From: Alphaproteobacteria bacterium
Lineage (GTDB): Bacteria > Pseudomonadota > Alphaproteobacteria > RF32 > CAG-239
Reading direction: 5' to 3'
Length of the DNA stretch: 9,606 nucleotides
Assembly: GCA_017645485.1 (NCBI GenBank)
Contig: JAGCOI010000083.1
Span: 1-9,606, forward strand
Position numbers and translations under genes: made by a program. The notes below the pieces were generated by a model. That model was not told the origin of the DNA. It was given only the letters and a program-made list of their open reading frames with translations, and searched no databases. Below are positions 1 through 7,441 of the stretch, in pieces; the first letter of the stretch is position 1, and each line of letters starts with the position of its first letter.

Positions 1-212
1 AACAAGTGGAGCGCGACGGCTTTGCCGCTTGCTCTTCTTCGATTCCAGCATGACGAACTCCAACAAGTGGAGCGCGACGGCTTTGCCGCTTGCTCTTCTT
101 CGATTCCAGGATGACATTGTAATGCTTGGTCATCTTCGATTCTAAGATGACGAACTCTAACAAGTGGAGCGCGACGGCTTTGCCGCTTGCTCATCTTCGA
201 TTCCGGAATGAC
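1..212. repeat. Modular GC-rich hairpin repeat array (three 54-bp copies plus one partial unit)
   Basis: Three near-identical 54-bp copies lie at 1-54, 62-115 and 159-212. Copies 1 and 2 are separated by a 7-bp spacer, GAACTCC, giving a 61-bp period. Each copy has two modules. The first is a GC-rich hairpin in which GAGCG...CGGC and GCCG...TTGCTC pair around a TTT loop. The second is a 'TCTTCGATTCC...ATGAC' tail. Between copies 2 and 3 there is an extra tail module without the GC hairpin (131-151), again followed by GAACTCT. The array starts at base 1, so it probably continues to the left. No coding potential is evident. It resembles the short interspersed palindromic elements seen between genes in alphaproteobacteria, but the family assignment is inference. 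Confidence 0.85.
129..151. repeat. Perfect palindromic tail module of the repeat
   Basis: GTCATCTT (129-136) and AAGATGAC (144-151) form a perfect 8-bp stem around the loop CGATTCT. The other tail modules (about 34-54, 95-115 and 192-212) carry the same core but mismatched arms, so this copy shows the likely ancestral symmetric form. There is no T-tract on either side to make it a canonical terminator. Confidence 0.7.
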
Positions 213-256
213 AGGGTGAGGTATGTGCAATGACAATGTTAATGAGATGACGGGGG

Positions 257-757
257 TTAGATGACTTCGTTTTCGTAAACACCGAAGACGTTCTTTTTTA
301 GAACCCATCCTTCAATAGTTTCGAATTTGATGAGGCAAAATTCACTTTTTTTGGGACACTTTTTGATTTCGCCGACGACACCGTCTTCCACTTTGGCAAT
401 AACTTTTGCATCCGTGTTCGGTTTGGCGTATATGTTATTTTCGCCCGGTGTGATGATTTTGATGAAACGTTTGCCCGTTAAAAGATTTTGACGAATCCAT
501 GAAGTTGAGCCCTCCCAATCACGCACCTGACGCCAAACATCAAACTCGTTAATGACTTCAAGCGGAGCGCCCTTTTGGTTATATATCCATTCTTTCGGAT
601 ATTTTGTGCCCGGGCCGGAACGCGCATATACATTATCGGAACGCAGTGAGACCATACGCGGTAAAGATGTTTGCTCATCACCCGTGGTCGTTTGTGCGGC
701 ACTTGAAATGTTCGTCAATGCCAATAAAATAACAAATGCGCTTAAAAATGCTTTCAT
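257..757 (-). CDS. Exported bacterial SH3-domain protein
   Basis: This is a 166-residue protein with an N-terminal signal peptide (a Lys followed by a hydrophobic stretch to about residue 20, cleavage near SSA|AQ), so it should be periplasmic or envelope-associated. Residues about 36-95 form one SH3-like domain, with the typical N-x-YARSGPGTKYP start and W-x-QVRDWEGSTSWI core. Residues about 98-158 form a second, more diverged one with N-x-YAKPNTDAKV and EGWVLKKN. The tail GVYENEVI resembles the ending of alphaproteobacterial SH3_4 (DUF1058) proteins. Such domains usually bind cell-wall peptides or partner proteins; the ligand here is unknown. Cys134 and Cys141 could form a disulfide. The start has a good AAGGGA Shine-Dalgarno at about 763-768. 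It is divergent from the M20 peptidase gene, and the repeat array follows its 3' end. Family is confident, role is not. Confidence 0.88.
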   Translation of the reverse strand: MKAFLSAFVILLALTNISSAAQTTTGDEQTSLPRMVSLRSDNVYARSGPGTKYPKEWIYNQKGAPLEVINEFDVWRQVRDWEGSTSWIRQNLLTGKRFIKIITPGENNIYAKPNTDAKVIAKVEDGVVGEIKKCPKKSEFCLIKFETIEGWVLKKNVFGVYENEVI

Positions 758-774
758 TTTATTCCCTTTTGATT

Positions 775-789
775 TATGCTGATGGCATA
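775..789. promoter_or_regulatory. Inverted repeat in a divergent intergenic region (possible operator)
   Basis: TATGC-TGATG-GCATA is a 5-bp inverted repeat around a 5-nt centre, in the 65-bp gap between the divergent SH3 and M20 genes. A TTGATT hexamer lies at 769-774, but no good -10 follows it at normal spacing. The short arms make chance a real possibility. Confidence 0.2.
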
Positions 790-822
790 GTACATGACAG
801 ATGTTAAAAAAAAGGTAAAAAA

Positions 823-1899
823 ATGCAGCTTCTTGAGGTTATTGAAAAATTAATTTCGTTTGAAACCGTTGCCGGTCATTTGCCCATAATTGAAAAATGT
901 TTGCAATATGTGCGTGAGGTTTTAGAGCCGAGCGGTGCGTTGGTTGATATTTGTTATGATGACAAAGAATCGCCCGTGATTTTTGCACACAATGTGGAAA
1001 CAGACCATTTCGATGTGCTCGTTTTGGGGCATTTAGACGTTGTACCCGCAGATGAAAAAATGTTTTCGGCCGTTTTGAAAGACGGTTTGCTGTATGGGCG
1101 AGGGGCTTTGGATATGAAGTCGTTTGCCGCCGTTGCCATGAAATCGATGGAGATGGTGCAAGAAGAAAAACTGCCCATCAAATTCGGCTTTATTTTATCA
1201 ACAGATGAGGAAGTCGGCAGTAAGAGTTTGGAGGCCTTTTTGAAAAAACGGCCCGATTTGAAGGCCGATATTGTGATTGATAATGATGTGGGCGGTGATA
1301 TTACGAAAATAGTTGCCAGATGTAAAAATCCCGTTTTTGTGAGGCTGAAAGCAAAAGGTGTTGCCGCGCACGGTTCAACACCATGGTACGGACAGGACGC
1401 CAATGAGGCTTTGATTAAAACATGGCAAAATATAAGGCAATTTTATAAGGCTTTTGATTTGAAAACGGGTAAACCTCAAAATACTTGGATTGATACCGCC
1501 CATTTGGCAACCATCAGCGGCGGAAAAGTGAGCAATGTTATCAGTGATGAAGCAACCGCACTTATCGATTTCAGATTAACGGAAACCTCCAGTGTTGAAG
1601 ATTTGAAAAAAAGGCTTGAAAGTTTGATGGAAGACGGCGTTTCGTTTGAAGTTGAGATGCAAAGTATTGCGGTTGTGACAGATGAAAAAAATGAGGTTGT
1701 TTTATCGTATAAAAAAACAGCCGAAGAGGTTATCGGGAAAAAAATTGAGTTTGAATATATCGGCGGGGCAACGCTTATTATGCATTCGGGAACAGGTGAC
1801 GGGATGCATGCGCCGGGTGAATATGTGGTGTTTCAAACTGTGGAACAGGTGGCCGAAATTCAGGCACGCTTTTTAAGAAAACTGGCAGGTCAAAAATGA
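823..1899 (+). CDS. M20-family zinc metallopeptidase/deacylase (ArgE/DapE/CPG2-like)
   Basis: This 358-residue cytoplasmic enzyme hydrolyses an amide or peptide bond with a two-zinc centre. Visible M20 landmarks are GHLDVVP (His70 metal ligand, Asp72 positioning), GRGALDMK (Asp97 bridging ligand), STDEEVGS (Glu129 general base, Glu130 ligand), an acidic D-N-D segment at 153-155 for a further ligand, GVAAHGSTP with His183 in the lid/dimerisation domain, and a C-terminal GDGMHAPGEY with His329. The lid domain spans roughly residues 168-285. All catalytic positions appear intact. The exact substrate (acetylornithine, succinyl-diaminopimelate, a dipeptide or other acyl amino acid) cannot be read from the sequence; no arginine or lysine pathway genes are adjacent. 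The start is preceded by AAAGG at 811-815 with 7-nt spacing. Its stop overlaps the rlmH start by 4 nt (ATGA), implying one transcript and coupled translation. Confidence 0.9.
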   Translation: MQLLEVIEKLISFETVAGHLPIIEKCLQYVREVLEPSGALVDICYDDKESPVIFAHNVETDHFDVLVLGHLDVVPADEKMFSAVLKDGLLYGRGALDMKSFAAVAMKSMEMVQEEKLPIKFGFILSTDEEVGSKSLEAFLKKRPDLKADIVIDNDVGGDITKIVARCKNPVFVRLKAKGVAAHGSTPWYGQDANEALIKTWQNIRQFYKAFDLKTGKPQNTWIDTAHLATISGGKVSNVISDEATALIDFRLTETSSVEDLKKRLESLMEDGVSFEVEMQSIAVVTDEKNEVVLSYKKTAEEVIGKKIEFEYIGGATLIMHSGTGDGMHAPGEYVVFQTVEQVAEIQARFLRKLAGQK

Positions 1900-2336
1900 A
1901 AATATCAATACTTGCCATAGGTAAATGTAAAAACGGTTCGCCGGAAGATATGCTGATTAAAGAATATCAAAAAAGGCTTGCTTGGGATTTGACCGGTAAA
2001 GAAAAAGAAAATGATACGCAGGAAAAAGAAGCGGATTTTTTGCTTGCGCATATTCCCAACGGGGCTAAAGTTGTGGTTTTGGATGAACGCGGGAAAAATA
2101 TGACAAGTATGGAATTTGCCGATGTTATCGAAAAATGGCAGTTGAACGGTGTGTCGGAAATTTGCTTTTTAATCGGCGGAGCGGACGGTCACTTGGAAAA
2201 AGTGCGCCAAAAGGCGGATTTAATGCTTTCGTTCGGGAAATTGACAATGCCGCATATGCTTATCAGAGCCGTTTTAAGCGAACAAATATATCGCGCTCAA
2301 ACAATTTTGAGCGGACATCCGTATCATCGGCAATAA
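1896..2336 (+). CDS. rlmH: 23S rRNA (pseudouridine(1915)-N(3))-methyltransferase RlmH
   Basis: This 146-residue SPOUT-fold methyltransferase is predicted to methylate N3 of the pseudouridine at position 1915 (E. coli numbering) in helix 69 of 23S rRNA, using S-adenosylmethionine on assembled 70S ribosomes. Diagnostic motifs are all present: the N-terminal strand MKISILAIGK, LDERGK (62-67), FLIGGADG (91-98), the knot-forming TMPHMLIRAVLSEQIYRA (117-134), and the near-invariant C-terminal HPYHR (141-145). It is slightly shorter than the usual 155-160 residues, mainly through a trimmed linker at residues 30-45. The start codon overlaps the stop of the M20 peptidase gene, with only a weak AGG at 1887-1889, so it is probably translated by coupling. 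Its 3' end faces the cysteine-rich gene across 13 bp, with no clear terminator between them. Confidence 0.95.
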   Translation: MKISILAIGKCKNGSPEDMLIKEYQKRLAWDLTGKEKENDTQEKEADFLLAHIPNGAKVVVLDERGKNMTSMEFADVIEKWQLNGVSEICFLIGGADGHLEKVRQKADLMLSFGKLTMPHMLIRAVLSEQIYRAQTILSGHPYHRQ

Positions 2337-2349
2337 AAATCAGATTAAA

Positions 2350-2670
2350 TCAGATGCACTTATGAAAGCCTTCACAATTATCCGTGCTGGGCTGTTTGCC
2401 TTGTTCAGTGCATTGTTGAGGCGTGTAATTGTAGCCTTCGGGACAACAGCCTTTATAGTAACTGCTGTTTGAAGGGCAAGCATCATACAAACCGCCCAAG
2501 CAATTCGCACGCGAGTATGTGTAGCCGGATTCTTGACAGGTTATGTTGTTGACACCGCCTAAGCCGATGCTTGAATCGTGACTCGGCAGGAAAACAACTT
2601 TGGCATTCGCAAATAAGGCCAAACAGCTACCGAAAACAAACGATAAAACAAAGATATTCAGTTTTTTCAT
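2350..2670 (-). CDS. Small exported cysteine-rich protein, unknown function
   Basis: This 106-residue protein of no recognised family begins with a clear signal peptide: MKK, a hydrophobic core, then ANA|K with cleavage after residue 23. The mature part of about 83 residues has eight cysteines (45, 57, 65, 75, 76, 87, 99, 105), an even number that suggests up to four disulfides. Two segments look duplicated: C45-QESGYTYSRAN-C57 and C76-PEGYNYTPQQ-C87, both with a GY-x-Y core between cysteines. I chose the ATG at 2670 because AAAAGGAG sits 7 nt upstream and the signal peptide starts there. An in-frame ATG at 2709 would overlap the -10 box of the promoter and lacks a ribosome binding site. Cys16 lies inside the signal peptide without a good lipobox, so secretion by signal peptidase I is favoured over lipoprotein processing. 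Confidence 0.8.
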   Translation of the reverse strand: MKKLNIFVLSFVFGSCLALFANAKVVFLPSHDSSIGLGGVNNITCQESGYTYSRANCLGGLYDACPSNSSYYKGCCPEGYNYTPQQCTEQGKQPSTDNCEGFHKCI

Positions 2671-2709
2671 ATGTCTTCTCCTTTTGACAGACGCATACTT
2701 TATGGACAT

Positions 2710-2738
2710 ATTATAGCGTATTTTTTTGGATATTGCAA
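2710..2738 (-). promoter_or_regulatory. Strong sigma-70-type promoter of the cysteine-rich gene
   Basis: Read on the minus strand, TTGCAA (2738-2733), a 17-nt spacer and a perfect TATAAT (2715-2710) precede the cysteine-rich gene. Transcription should begin near 2703, giving a 5' UTR of about 30 nt with the Shine-Dalgarno inside it. This is among the closest matches to consensus in the window. Confidence 0.7.
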
Positions 2739-2757
2739 TTAAAAAGCAATGAATTTT

Positions 2758-4572
2758 TTATGACATTGATTGTAACATGATTTTGCGGAAAATTTGCGCC
2801 GGCAGACTGCCGCCCGTGATGTTTTTCATGGGGGAATTATCATCATTTCCGAGCCAGACGGCCACAACGTATTTTTTTGTAAAGCCGACAAACCACGCGT
2901 CTCGGAAATTTTGCGTTGTGCCTGTTTTGCCGGCCGCAAAAAACGGTAATTCGGCATTTTTTCCGGTGCCTTTTGAAACGACGTTTTCGAGCATGGCGGT
3001 TATCTCTTCAATGATTTTTTCATCTAAGATTTGAACATTTTGCGTATGGCTTCTGATATATAGCGGTGTGCCTTGTTTTTGAGCTATTTCTTCAATAAAA
3101 TAAGGCCATGCCGCATAACCGCCGTTGGCAATGGTTAAATATGCCGTTGCCATATCTATGAGTTTGACTTCGGCCGAACCCAAGACAAGTGACGGCGTTT
3201 GTTTTAAGGAAGTCGTAATGCCCATTTTTGAAGCATTTTTTATAATATCGCTTAAATTCAGCTCTTTGCTTAAATTGACGGTTGCCGCATTAAGGGAGTG
3301 CGCAAATGCATAATCAAGCGTGACATCGCCGGCGTATTTTTTATTGTTGTTTTCGGGTGCCCATGAACCGATATGTACTTTGACATCGGAAATGATGCTG
3401 TTTTTATGAAATCCGTGTTGCAGAGCCGTGATATATACAAAGGTTTTAAAGACGGAGCCGGCCTGACGTAAGGCTTGTGTGGCTCGGTTGAACTGATTTT
3501 TTTGATAATTCGTGCCGCCGACGAGCGCTTTGACGGCACCTTGATAATCTAAAATAACAAGTGCGCCTTCATGAACATTGTTTTTTAAATTGTCGGCAAC
3601 CGTTTGTTGCAAAATTTTTTCGGCATGTTGTTGCAGGTTTTGATCTAAGGTGGTTTTAACGTAGATATCTTGTGAATGTGTGCCGATGTAGTCGTTGATT
3701 TGCGCATAGACCATGTCGGCAAAATGTTTGCCGCCTTCAACTTTGTTTGTGCTCAATACCAAAGGTTCGGCTTTGGCCGCTTCATACGCACTTTTGCCGA
3801 TAAGAGCGCGCTGAAACATTAAATCTAATACAATGTTTGCACGTGCCTCGGCATTTTTTTTGCTGTATAACGGATTGTATTTGGACGGCGCTTTGAGCAT
3901 GCTGACCAAGACGGCGGTTTCTTTTAAGGATAAATCGGCCGCTGATTTGTTGAAATATTTGTTTGCGGCGGCTTCAAAACCATATGTGCCCGCACCCAAA
4001 TAAACACGATTTAAATATAAAGTTAAGATTTGTTCTTTGGTGAATTTTTTTTCGAGCCGAAAGGCAATCAGCAATTCTTGAATTTTACGTTTGAGATTTT
4101 TTTGAGATGTTAAAAATAAATTTTTTGCAACTTGTTGCGTGATGGTGGAAGCGCCTTGCGCACAACGTCTTTTGAATATGTTGACAACTGCGGCACGGGT
4201 AAGACCGATGATATCGAGACCGAAGTGGCGATAAAAACGTCTGTCTTCCGTGTTGACAACGGCATCAGGTATGTAAGCCGGCAAATCTTTGGGATATATC
4301 ACAAAAGCAAACGCGTTGCCGAATGTTTGAATTTCATGACCGTTTTCGGCCAAAATGACGGTGGACGGTTGGCGCGTTTTGGCAAAAGCGGCATCTAAAT
4401 CGGGTAATGTGGCCGCACAATAAAAAATATAGGCACTGATGATGCCAATGAGCAAAAATAAAAAGAAAACAACACGTTTGAAAAGCGTTTTGCGTGGTGT
4501 TTTTTGGGCGCGCTTTTGACGTTTTGACGGTTTTGTTTTTATTTTGGAAGATGTTTTTTTCTTTTGTGTCAT
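2758..4572 (-). CDS. Class A penicillin-binding protein (bifunctional transglycosylase/transpeptidase)
   Basis: This 604-residue inner-membrane peptidoglycan synthase polymerises glycan strands from lipid II and cross-links the stem peptides. It has a very basic cytoplasmic tail (1-33), one membrane anchor (about 33-54), a GT51 transglycosylase domain (about 75-250) and a penicillin-binding transpeptidase domain (about 330-600). GT51 signs are NTEDRRFYRHFG with catalytic Glu109, QGASTITQQ (139-147), RKIQE with Glu166 and KEQILTLYLN. Transpeptidase signs are S-V-F-K with nucleophile Ser373, S-L-N (426-428) and K-T-G-T (549-552). Both active sites look intact. It is much shorter than E. coli PBP1a/PBP1b (about 850 residues), having little between the two catalytic domains and no C-terminal extension. 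No PBP1C-type C-terminal domain is seen. The start has only a moderate AAAGAAG ribosome binding site. It is divergent from polA. Confidence 0.95.
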   Translation of the reverse strand: MTQKKKTSSKIKTKPSKRQKRAQKTPRKTLFKRVVFFLFLLIGIISAYIFYCAATLPDLDAAFAKTRQPSTVILAENGHEIQTFGNAFAFVIYPKDLPAYIPDAVVNTEDRRFYRHFGLDIIGLTRAAVVNIFKRRCAQGASTITQQVAKNLFLTSQKNLKRKIQELLIAFRLEKKFTKEQILTLYLNRVYLGAGTYGFEAAANKYFNKSAADLSLKETAVLVSMLKAPSKYNPLYSKKNAEARANIVLDLMFQRALIGKSAYEAAKAEPLVLSTNKVEGGKHFADMVYAQINDYIGTHSQDIYVKTTLDQNLQQHAEKILQQTVADNLKNNVHEGALVILDYQGAVKALVGGTNYQKNQFNRATQALRQAGSVFKTFVYITALQHGFHKNSIISDVKVHIGSWAPENNNKKYAGDVTLDYAFAHSLNAATVNLSKELNLSDIIKNASKMGITTSLKQTPSLVLGSAEVKLIDMATAYLTIANGGYAAWPYFIEEIAQKQGTPLYIRSHTQNVQILDEKIIEEITAMLENVVSKGTGKNAELPFFAAGKTGTTQNFRDAWFVGFTKKYVVAVWLGNDDNSPMKNITGGSLPAQIFRKIMLQSMS

Positions 4573-4595
4573 ATGGCTTCTTTCAACTTTGCAAA

Positions 4596-4601
4596 ATTAT
4601 A
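4596..4601 (-). promoter_or_regulatory. Perfect -10 box upstream of the penicillin-binding protein gene
   Basis: TATAAT on the minus strand lies about 24 nt before the start codon, in the very AT-rich 128-bp gap between the divergent PBP and polA genes. No convincing -35 is found at 16-18 nt, so only the -10 is offered. Confidence 0.35.
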
Positions 4602-4632
4602 AAATAAATGTCTTAAAAAATTTTTTATATCT

Positions 4633-4661
4633 TTGCGAAAATTAAAAAAATTGATTATATT
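4633..4661 (+). promoter_or_regulatory. Candidate polA promoter
   Basis: TTGCGA (4633-4638), a 17-nt A-rich spacer and TATATT (4656-4661) give 4/6 and 5/6 matches to the sigma-70 consensus. Initiation would fall near 4668, about 33 nt before the polA start, which has AGGA at 4689-4692. Confidence 0.45.
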
Positions 4662-4700
4662 GCAAGTATGATTTGATGCATTTAAAACAGGAAAATGTAA

Positions 4701-7436
4701 ATGGCAAAAAAAGTTTGTTTGATTGACGGATCGGGATATATTTTCAGAGCGTTTTATGCTTTGCCGCTTTTGACATCACCCAAAGGGGTGCCGGTTAACG
4801 CCGTGTTGGGTTTTGTAAATATGTTTATGAGGTTGCGCTCGAAAATTAAGTGCGATTATTGTGTTGTTTTGTTTGATGCCAAACGTAAAAATTTCAGAAA
4901 TGAGATATTTGAGGCCTATAAAGCCACAAGGGCAGAACCGCCTGCCGAACTGGTGCCGCAGTTTGCCATTATTCGCCAAGCCGTTGAGGCTTTGAATTTG
5001 CATTTTGTTGAAATGGAAGGCTATGAGGCCGACGATTTAATTGCTTCTTATGCCAAGAAGGCTGTTGATAAAGGGTATGAGGCGATTATCGTTTCTGCCG
5101 ACAAAGATTTGATGCAGCTTATCAGAGAGGGTGTGTCGTATTATGACGGTATGAAAGATAAGTTTTTTACTGCCGATGATGTTAAGGAAAAATTCGGGGT
5201 GTTGCCCGATAAGGTTGTTGATGTGCAGGCATTGTCCGGTGATTCCATCGATAACGTGCCGGGGGTGCCGGGGATAGGACCGAAAACGGCGGCTGAACTT
5301 ATCAATACTTTCGGTTCTTTAGAGGAAGTGCTGGCACACGCGTCCGAAATTAAACAAAACAAACGCCGCGAAACTTTGCTGGCCAACATTGAAAATGCAC
5401 GTATATCAAAACAGCTCGTGACATTAAAAAATGATGTGCCGCTGGAAAATGATATTGAAGTGTTTAAATGCGTTGCGCCCGTGAAATCAAAAATAACGGA
5501 TTTTATAGACGAATACGGATTAAACAGCTTGAGAGCTCGCGCAGATCATTGGGTGGAGGAACAATGCGCCTGTGTTGAAGATGAGCCTGCTAAAGAAGTT
5601 AAAAAAGAGTACCTCTTGATACAAGATGAAAAAGATTTAGCCGTCTTTATTGAAAAAATTAAAAATGCGGGGGTTTGCGCAATTGATACGGAAACAACGG
5701 GACTGAATGTTTTGAAAGATAAAATTGTCGGTTTTTCGATGGCTTATGAAGAAGGTAAGGCCTGCTATGTTCCGTTGCGTCACGGCAAAACTGTTGAAAA
5801 CAATGATTTGTTTGAAGCACCGAATGTTGTTAAGCAAATATCGCTTGATGTGGCAAAAAAATATTTGGTGCCGCTTTTGAGCGATGTCTCTATATTGAAA
5901 ATAGGGCATAATATTAAATTTGATATGCATTTTTTTGATGAAATCACAGGGGCAAATACGCAAATTTTTCCTTATGAAGATACTGCCGTTATCAGTTATG
6001 ATTTGGACAGTTTGGAGCATGGGCACGGATTAGATGAACTCGCCGAGTTGTTCTTAAATTATCAGACAATTAAATATGAAGATGTGTGCGGTTCGGGCAA
6101 AAATAAAATTACTTTTGATAAAGTTGCGCTTGATAAAGCACTTGATTATGCCGCTGAAGATGCGGATATTACATTGCGCCTGTATCATAAATTAAAAAAG
6201 AGATTGTTCGCCGAGAAAAAATTGGCGCTCTATGAAGATATGGACAGGCCGCTTGTTTCCGTTTTATATCAAATGGAAAAAGAAGGCGTTTTGATAGATG
6301 CGCAAAAATTGATGAAGCTTGATGCGGATTTTGATGAAGAAATGGCGCGACTTGAAAAAGAAATTTATGCACTTGCCGGTGAAGAATTTAATTTGGCTTC
6401 ACCAAAGCAAATCGGCGAAATTTTATTTAACAAAATGGGGATTAAAGGTAAAAAAACAAAATCAGGTGCCTTTCAGACAGGAGCAAATATTTTGGAAGAG
6501 TTGGCCGAAGAGCATGAACTGCCTCAAAAAATTTTGGAGTGGCGCGGTTTTCAAAAATTGAAATCAACATATACGAGTGCGCTTTTGGAAGACAGAGATG
6601 CAAAAGGGCGTGTACATACCACTTTTGCGCAAACGGTTGTCAATACGGGAAGATTGGCTTCATCAAATCCGAATTTACAGAATATTCCGATAAGAACGGA
6701 AGCCGGTCAGAAAATAAGGTGTGCTTTTGTGGCACCGAAAGGTTATAAGATTATATCTGCCGATTACAGTCAGGTTGAATTGCGGTTGTTGGCTGCGGTT
6801 GCCGATGTAAAAGCCTTAAAAGATGCGTTTGCAAAAGGTGTGGATATACACGCTTTAACGGCAAGTCGCGTGTTTCATATTCCGCTTGAGGCGGTTGACA
6901 GTTCTAAACGTCGAGATGCCAAAGCTATCAATTTCGGTATTGTTTACGGTATTTCGCAATATGGTTTGGCACGCGGGCTCGGTATTGCACCCGAAGAAGC
7001 CAAAGCGTATATCGATTCGTATTTCGCGGCAATGCCGGAAATTAAAAAGTATATGGAAGAAACAATTGCGTTTGCACATGCGCACGGTTACGTTGTGACG
7101 CCTTTCGGACGGAAATGTTTTGTCGGCGGGATTAATGATCAAAATAAAAGAATTGTATCTTTTGCCGAACGAACGGCTATTAACGCACCGATTCAGGGCG
7201 GGGCATCGGATATTATTAAACGTGCCATGATAAAAACGGATTATCTTTTAAAAGAAAAAAATCTGAAAACAAAAATGATTTTACAAGTGCATGACGAACT
7301 TATTTTTGAAGTGCCGGAAAATGAGGTTGAAGAAGTTAAAGCGCTTGTAAAATACGCCATGGAAAGCGTTGTGCAATTTGATGTGCCTTTTATTGCAGAA
7401 GTAGGGGTAGGCGATAATTGGCGCGATGCACACTAA
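4701..7436 (+). CDS. polA: DNA polymerase I, full length with active proofreading domain
   Basis: This 911-residue enzyme processes Okazaki fragments and fills repair gaps in the cytoplasm. Residues 1-290 are the 5' nuclease, with FDAKRKNFR, YEADD (108-112), SADKDLMQL (132-140) and the helix-hairpin-helix region SGDSIDNVPGVPGIGPKTA (179-197). Residues about 300-500 are a DEDD 3'-5' exonuclease with all metal ligands kept: D329 and E331 in DTET, D408 in HNIKFD, and Y483/D487 in YAAED. Many bacterial PolA proteins have lost these, so proofreading is predicted to be active. Residues about 510-911 are the polymerase: motif A DYSQVELR (D688), motif B RRDAKAINFGIVYG (K741, F745, Y749), motif C VHDE (864-867). 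Phe745 at the O-helix position matches the E. coli-type enzyme that discriminates against dideoxynucleotides. Length is near the usual 900-930. It ends 5 bp from the convergent kinase gene. Confidence 0.98.
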   Translation: MAKKVCLIDGSGYIFRAFYALPLLTSPKGVPVNAVLGFVNMFMRLRSKIKCDYCVVLFDAKRKNFRNEIFEAYKATRAEPPAELVPQFAIIRQAVEALNLHFVEMEGYEADDLIASYAKKAVDKGYEAIIVSADKDLMQLIREGVSYYDGMKDKFFTADDVKEKFGVLPDKVVDVQALSGDSIDNVPGVPGIGPKTAAELINTFGSLEEVLAHASEIKQNKRRETLLANIENARISKQLVTLKNDVPLENDIEVFKCVAPVKSKITDFIDEYGLNSLRARADHWVEEQCACVEDEPAKEVKKEYLLIQDEKDLAVFIEKIKNAGVCAIDTETTGLNVLKDKIVGFSMAYEEGKACYVPLRHGKTVENNDLFEAPNVVKQISLDVAKKYLVPLLSDVSILKIGHNIKFDMHFFDEITGANTQIFPYEDTAVISYDLDSLEHGHGLDELAELFLNYQTIKYEDVCGSGKNKITFDKVALDKALDYAAEDADITLRLYHKLKKRLFAEKKLALYEDMDRPLVSVLYQMEKEGVLIDAQKLMKLDADFDEEMARLEKEIYALAGEEFNLASPKQIGEILFNKMGIKGKKTKSGAFQTGANILEELAEEHELPQKILEWRGFQKLKSTYTSALLEDRDAKGRVHTTFAQTVVNTGRLASSNPNLQNIPIRTEAGQKIRCAFVAPKGYKIISADYSQVELRLLAAVADVKALKDAFAKGVDIHALTASRVFHIPLEAVDSSKRRDAKAINFGIVYGISQYGLARGLGIAPEEAKAYIDSYFAAMPEIKKYMEETIAFAHAHGYVVTPFGRKCFVGGINDQNKRIVSFAERTAINAPIQGGASDIIKRAMIKTDYLLKEKNLKTKMILQVHDELIFEVPENEVEEVKALVKYAMESVVQFDVPFIAEVGVGDNWRDAH

Positions 7437-7441
7437 AATTT

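Noticed and set aside
36..54. tRNA T-arm-like string TTCGATTCC, repeated in each copy
   Set aside because: No acceptor, D or anticodon stem surrounds it; it is part of the palindromic tail module.
1..212. CRISPR array
   Set aside because: The repeats are 54 bp, the spacers are a shared 7-bp motif rather than unique 30-40 bp sequences, and no cas gene is nearby.
954..1403. Long minus-strand ORF opposite the M20 peptidase
   Set aside because: It has no ribosome binding site or recognisable domain and lies fully inside a gene with intact catalytic motifs on the other strand.
2350..2709. 119-residue version of the cysteine-rich protein starting at 2709
   Set aside because: Its start codon overlaps the -10 box of the likely promoter, it lacks a ribosome binding site, and it adds a charged stretch before a normal signal peptide.
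2733..2750. ATTGC/GCAAT inverted repeat as a terminator for the PBP gene
   Set aside because: The stem is only 5 bp, no T-tract follows on the minus strand, and it overlaps the -35 box of the next promoter.
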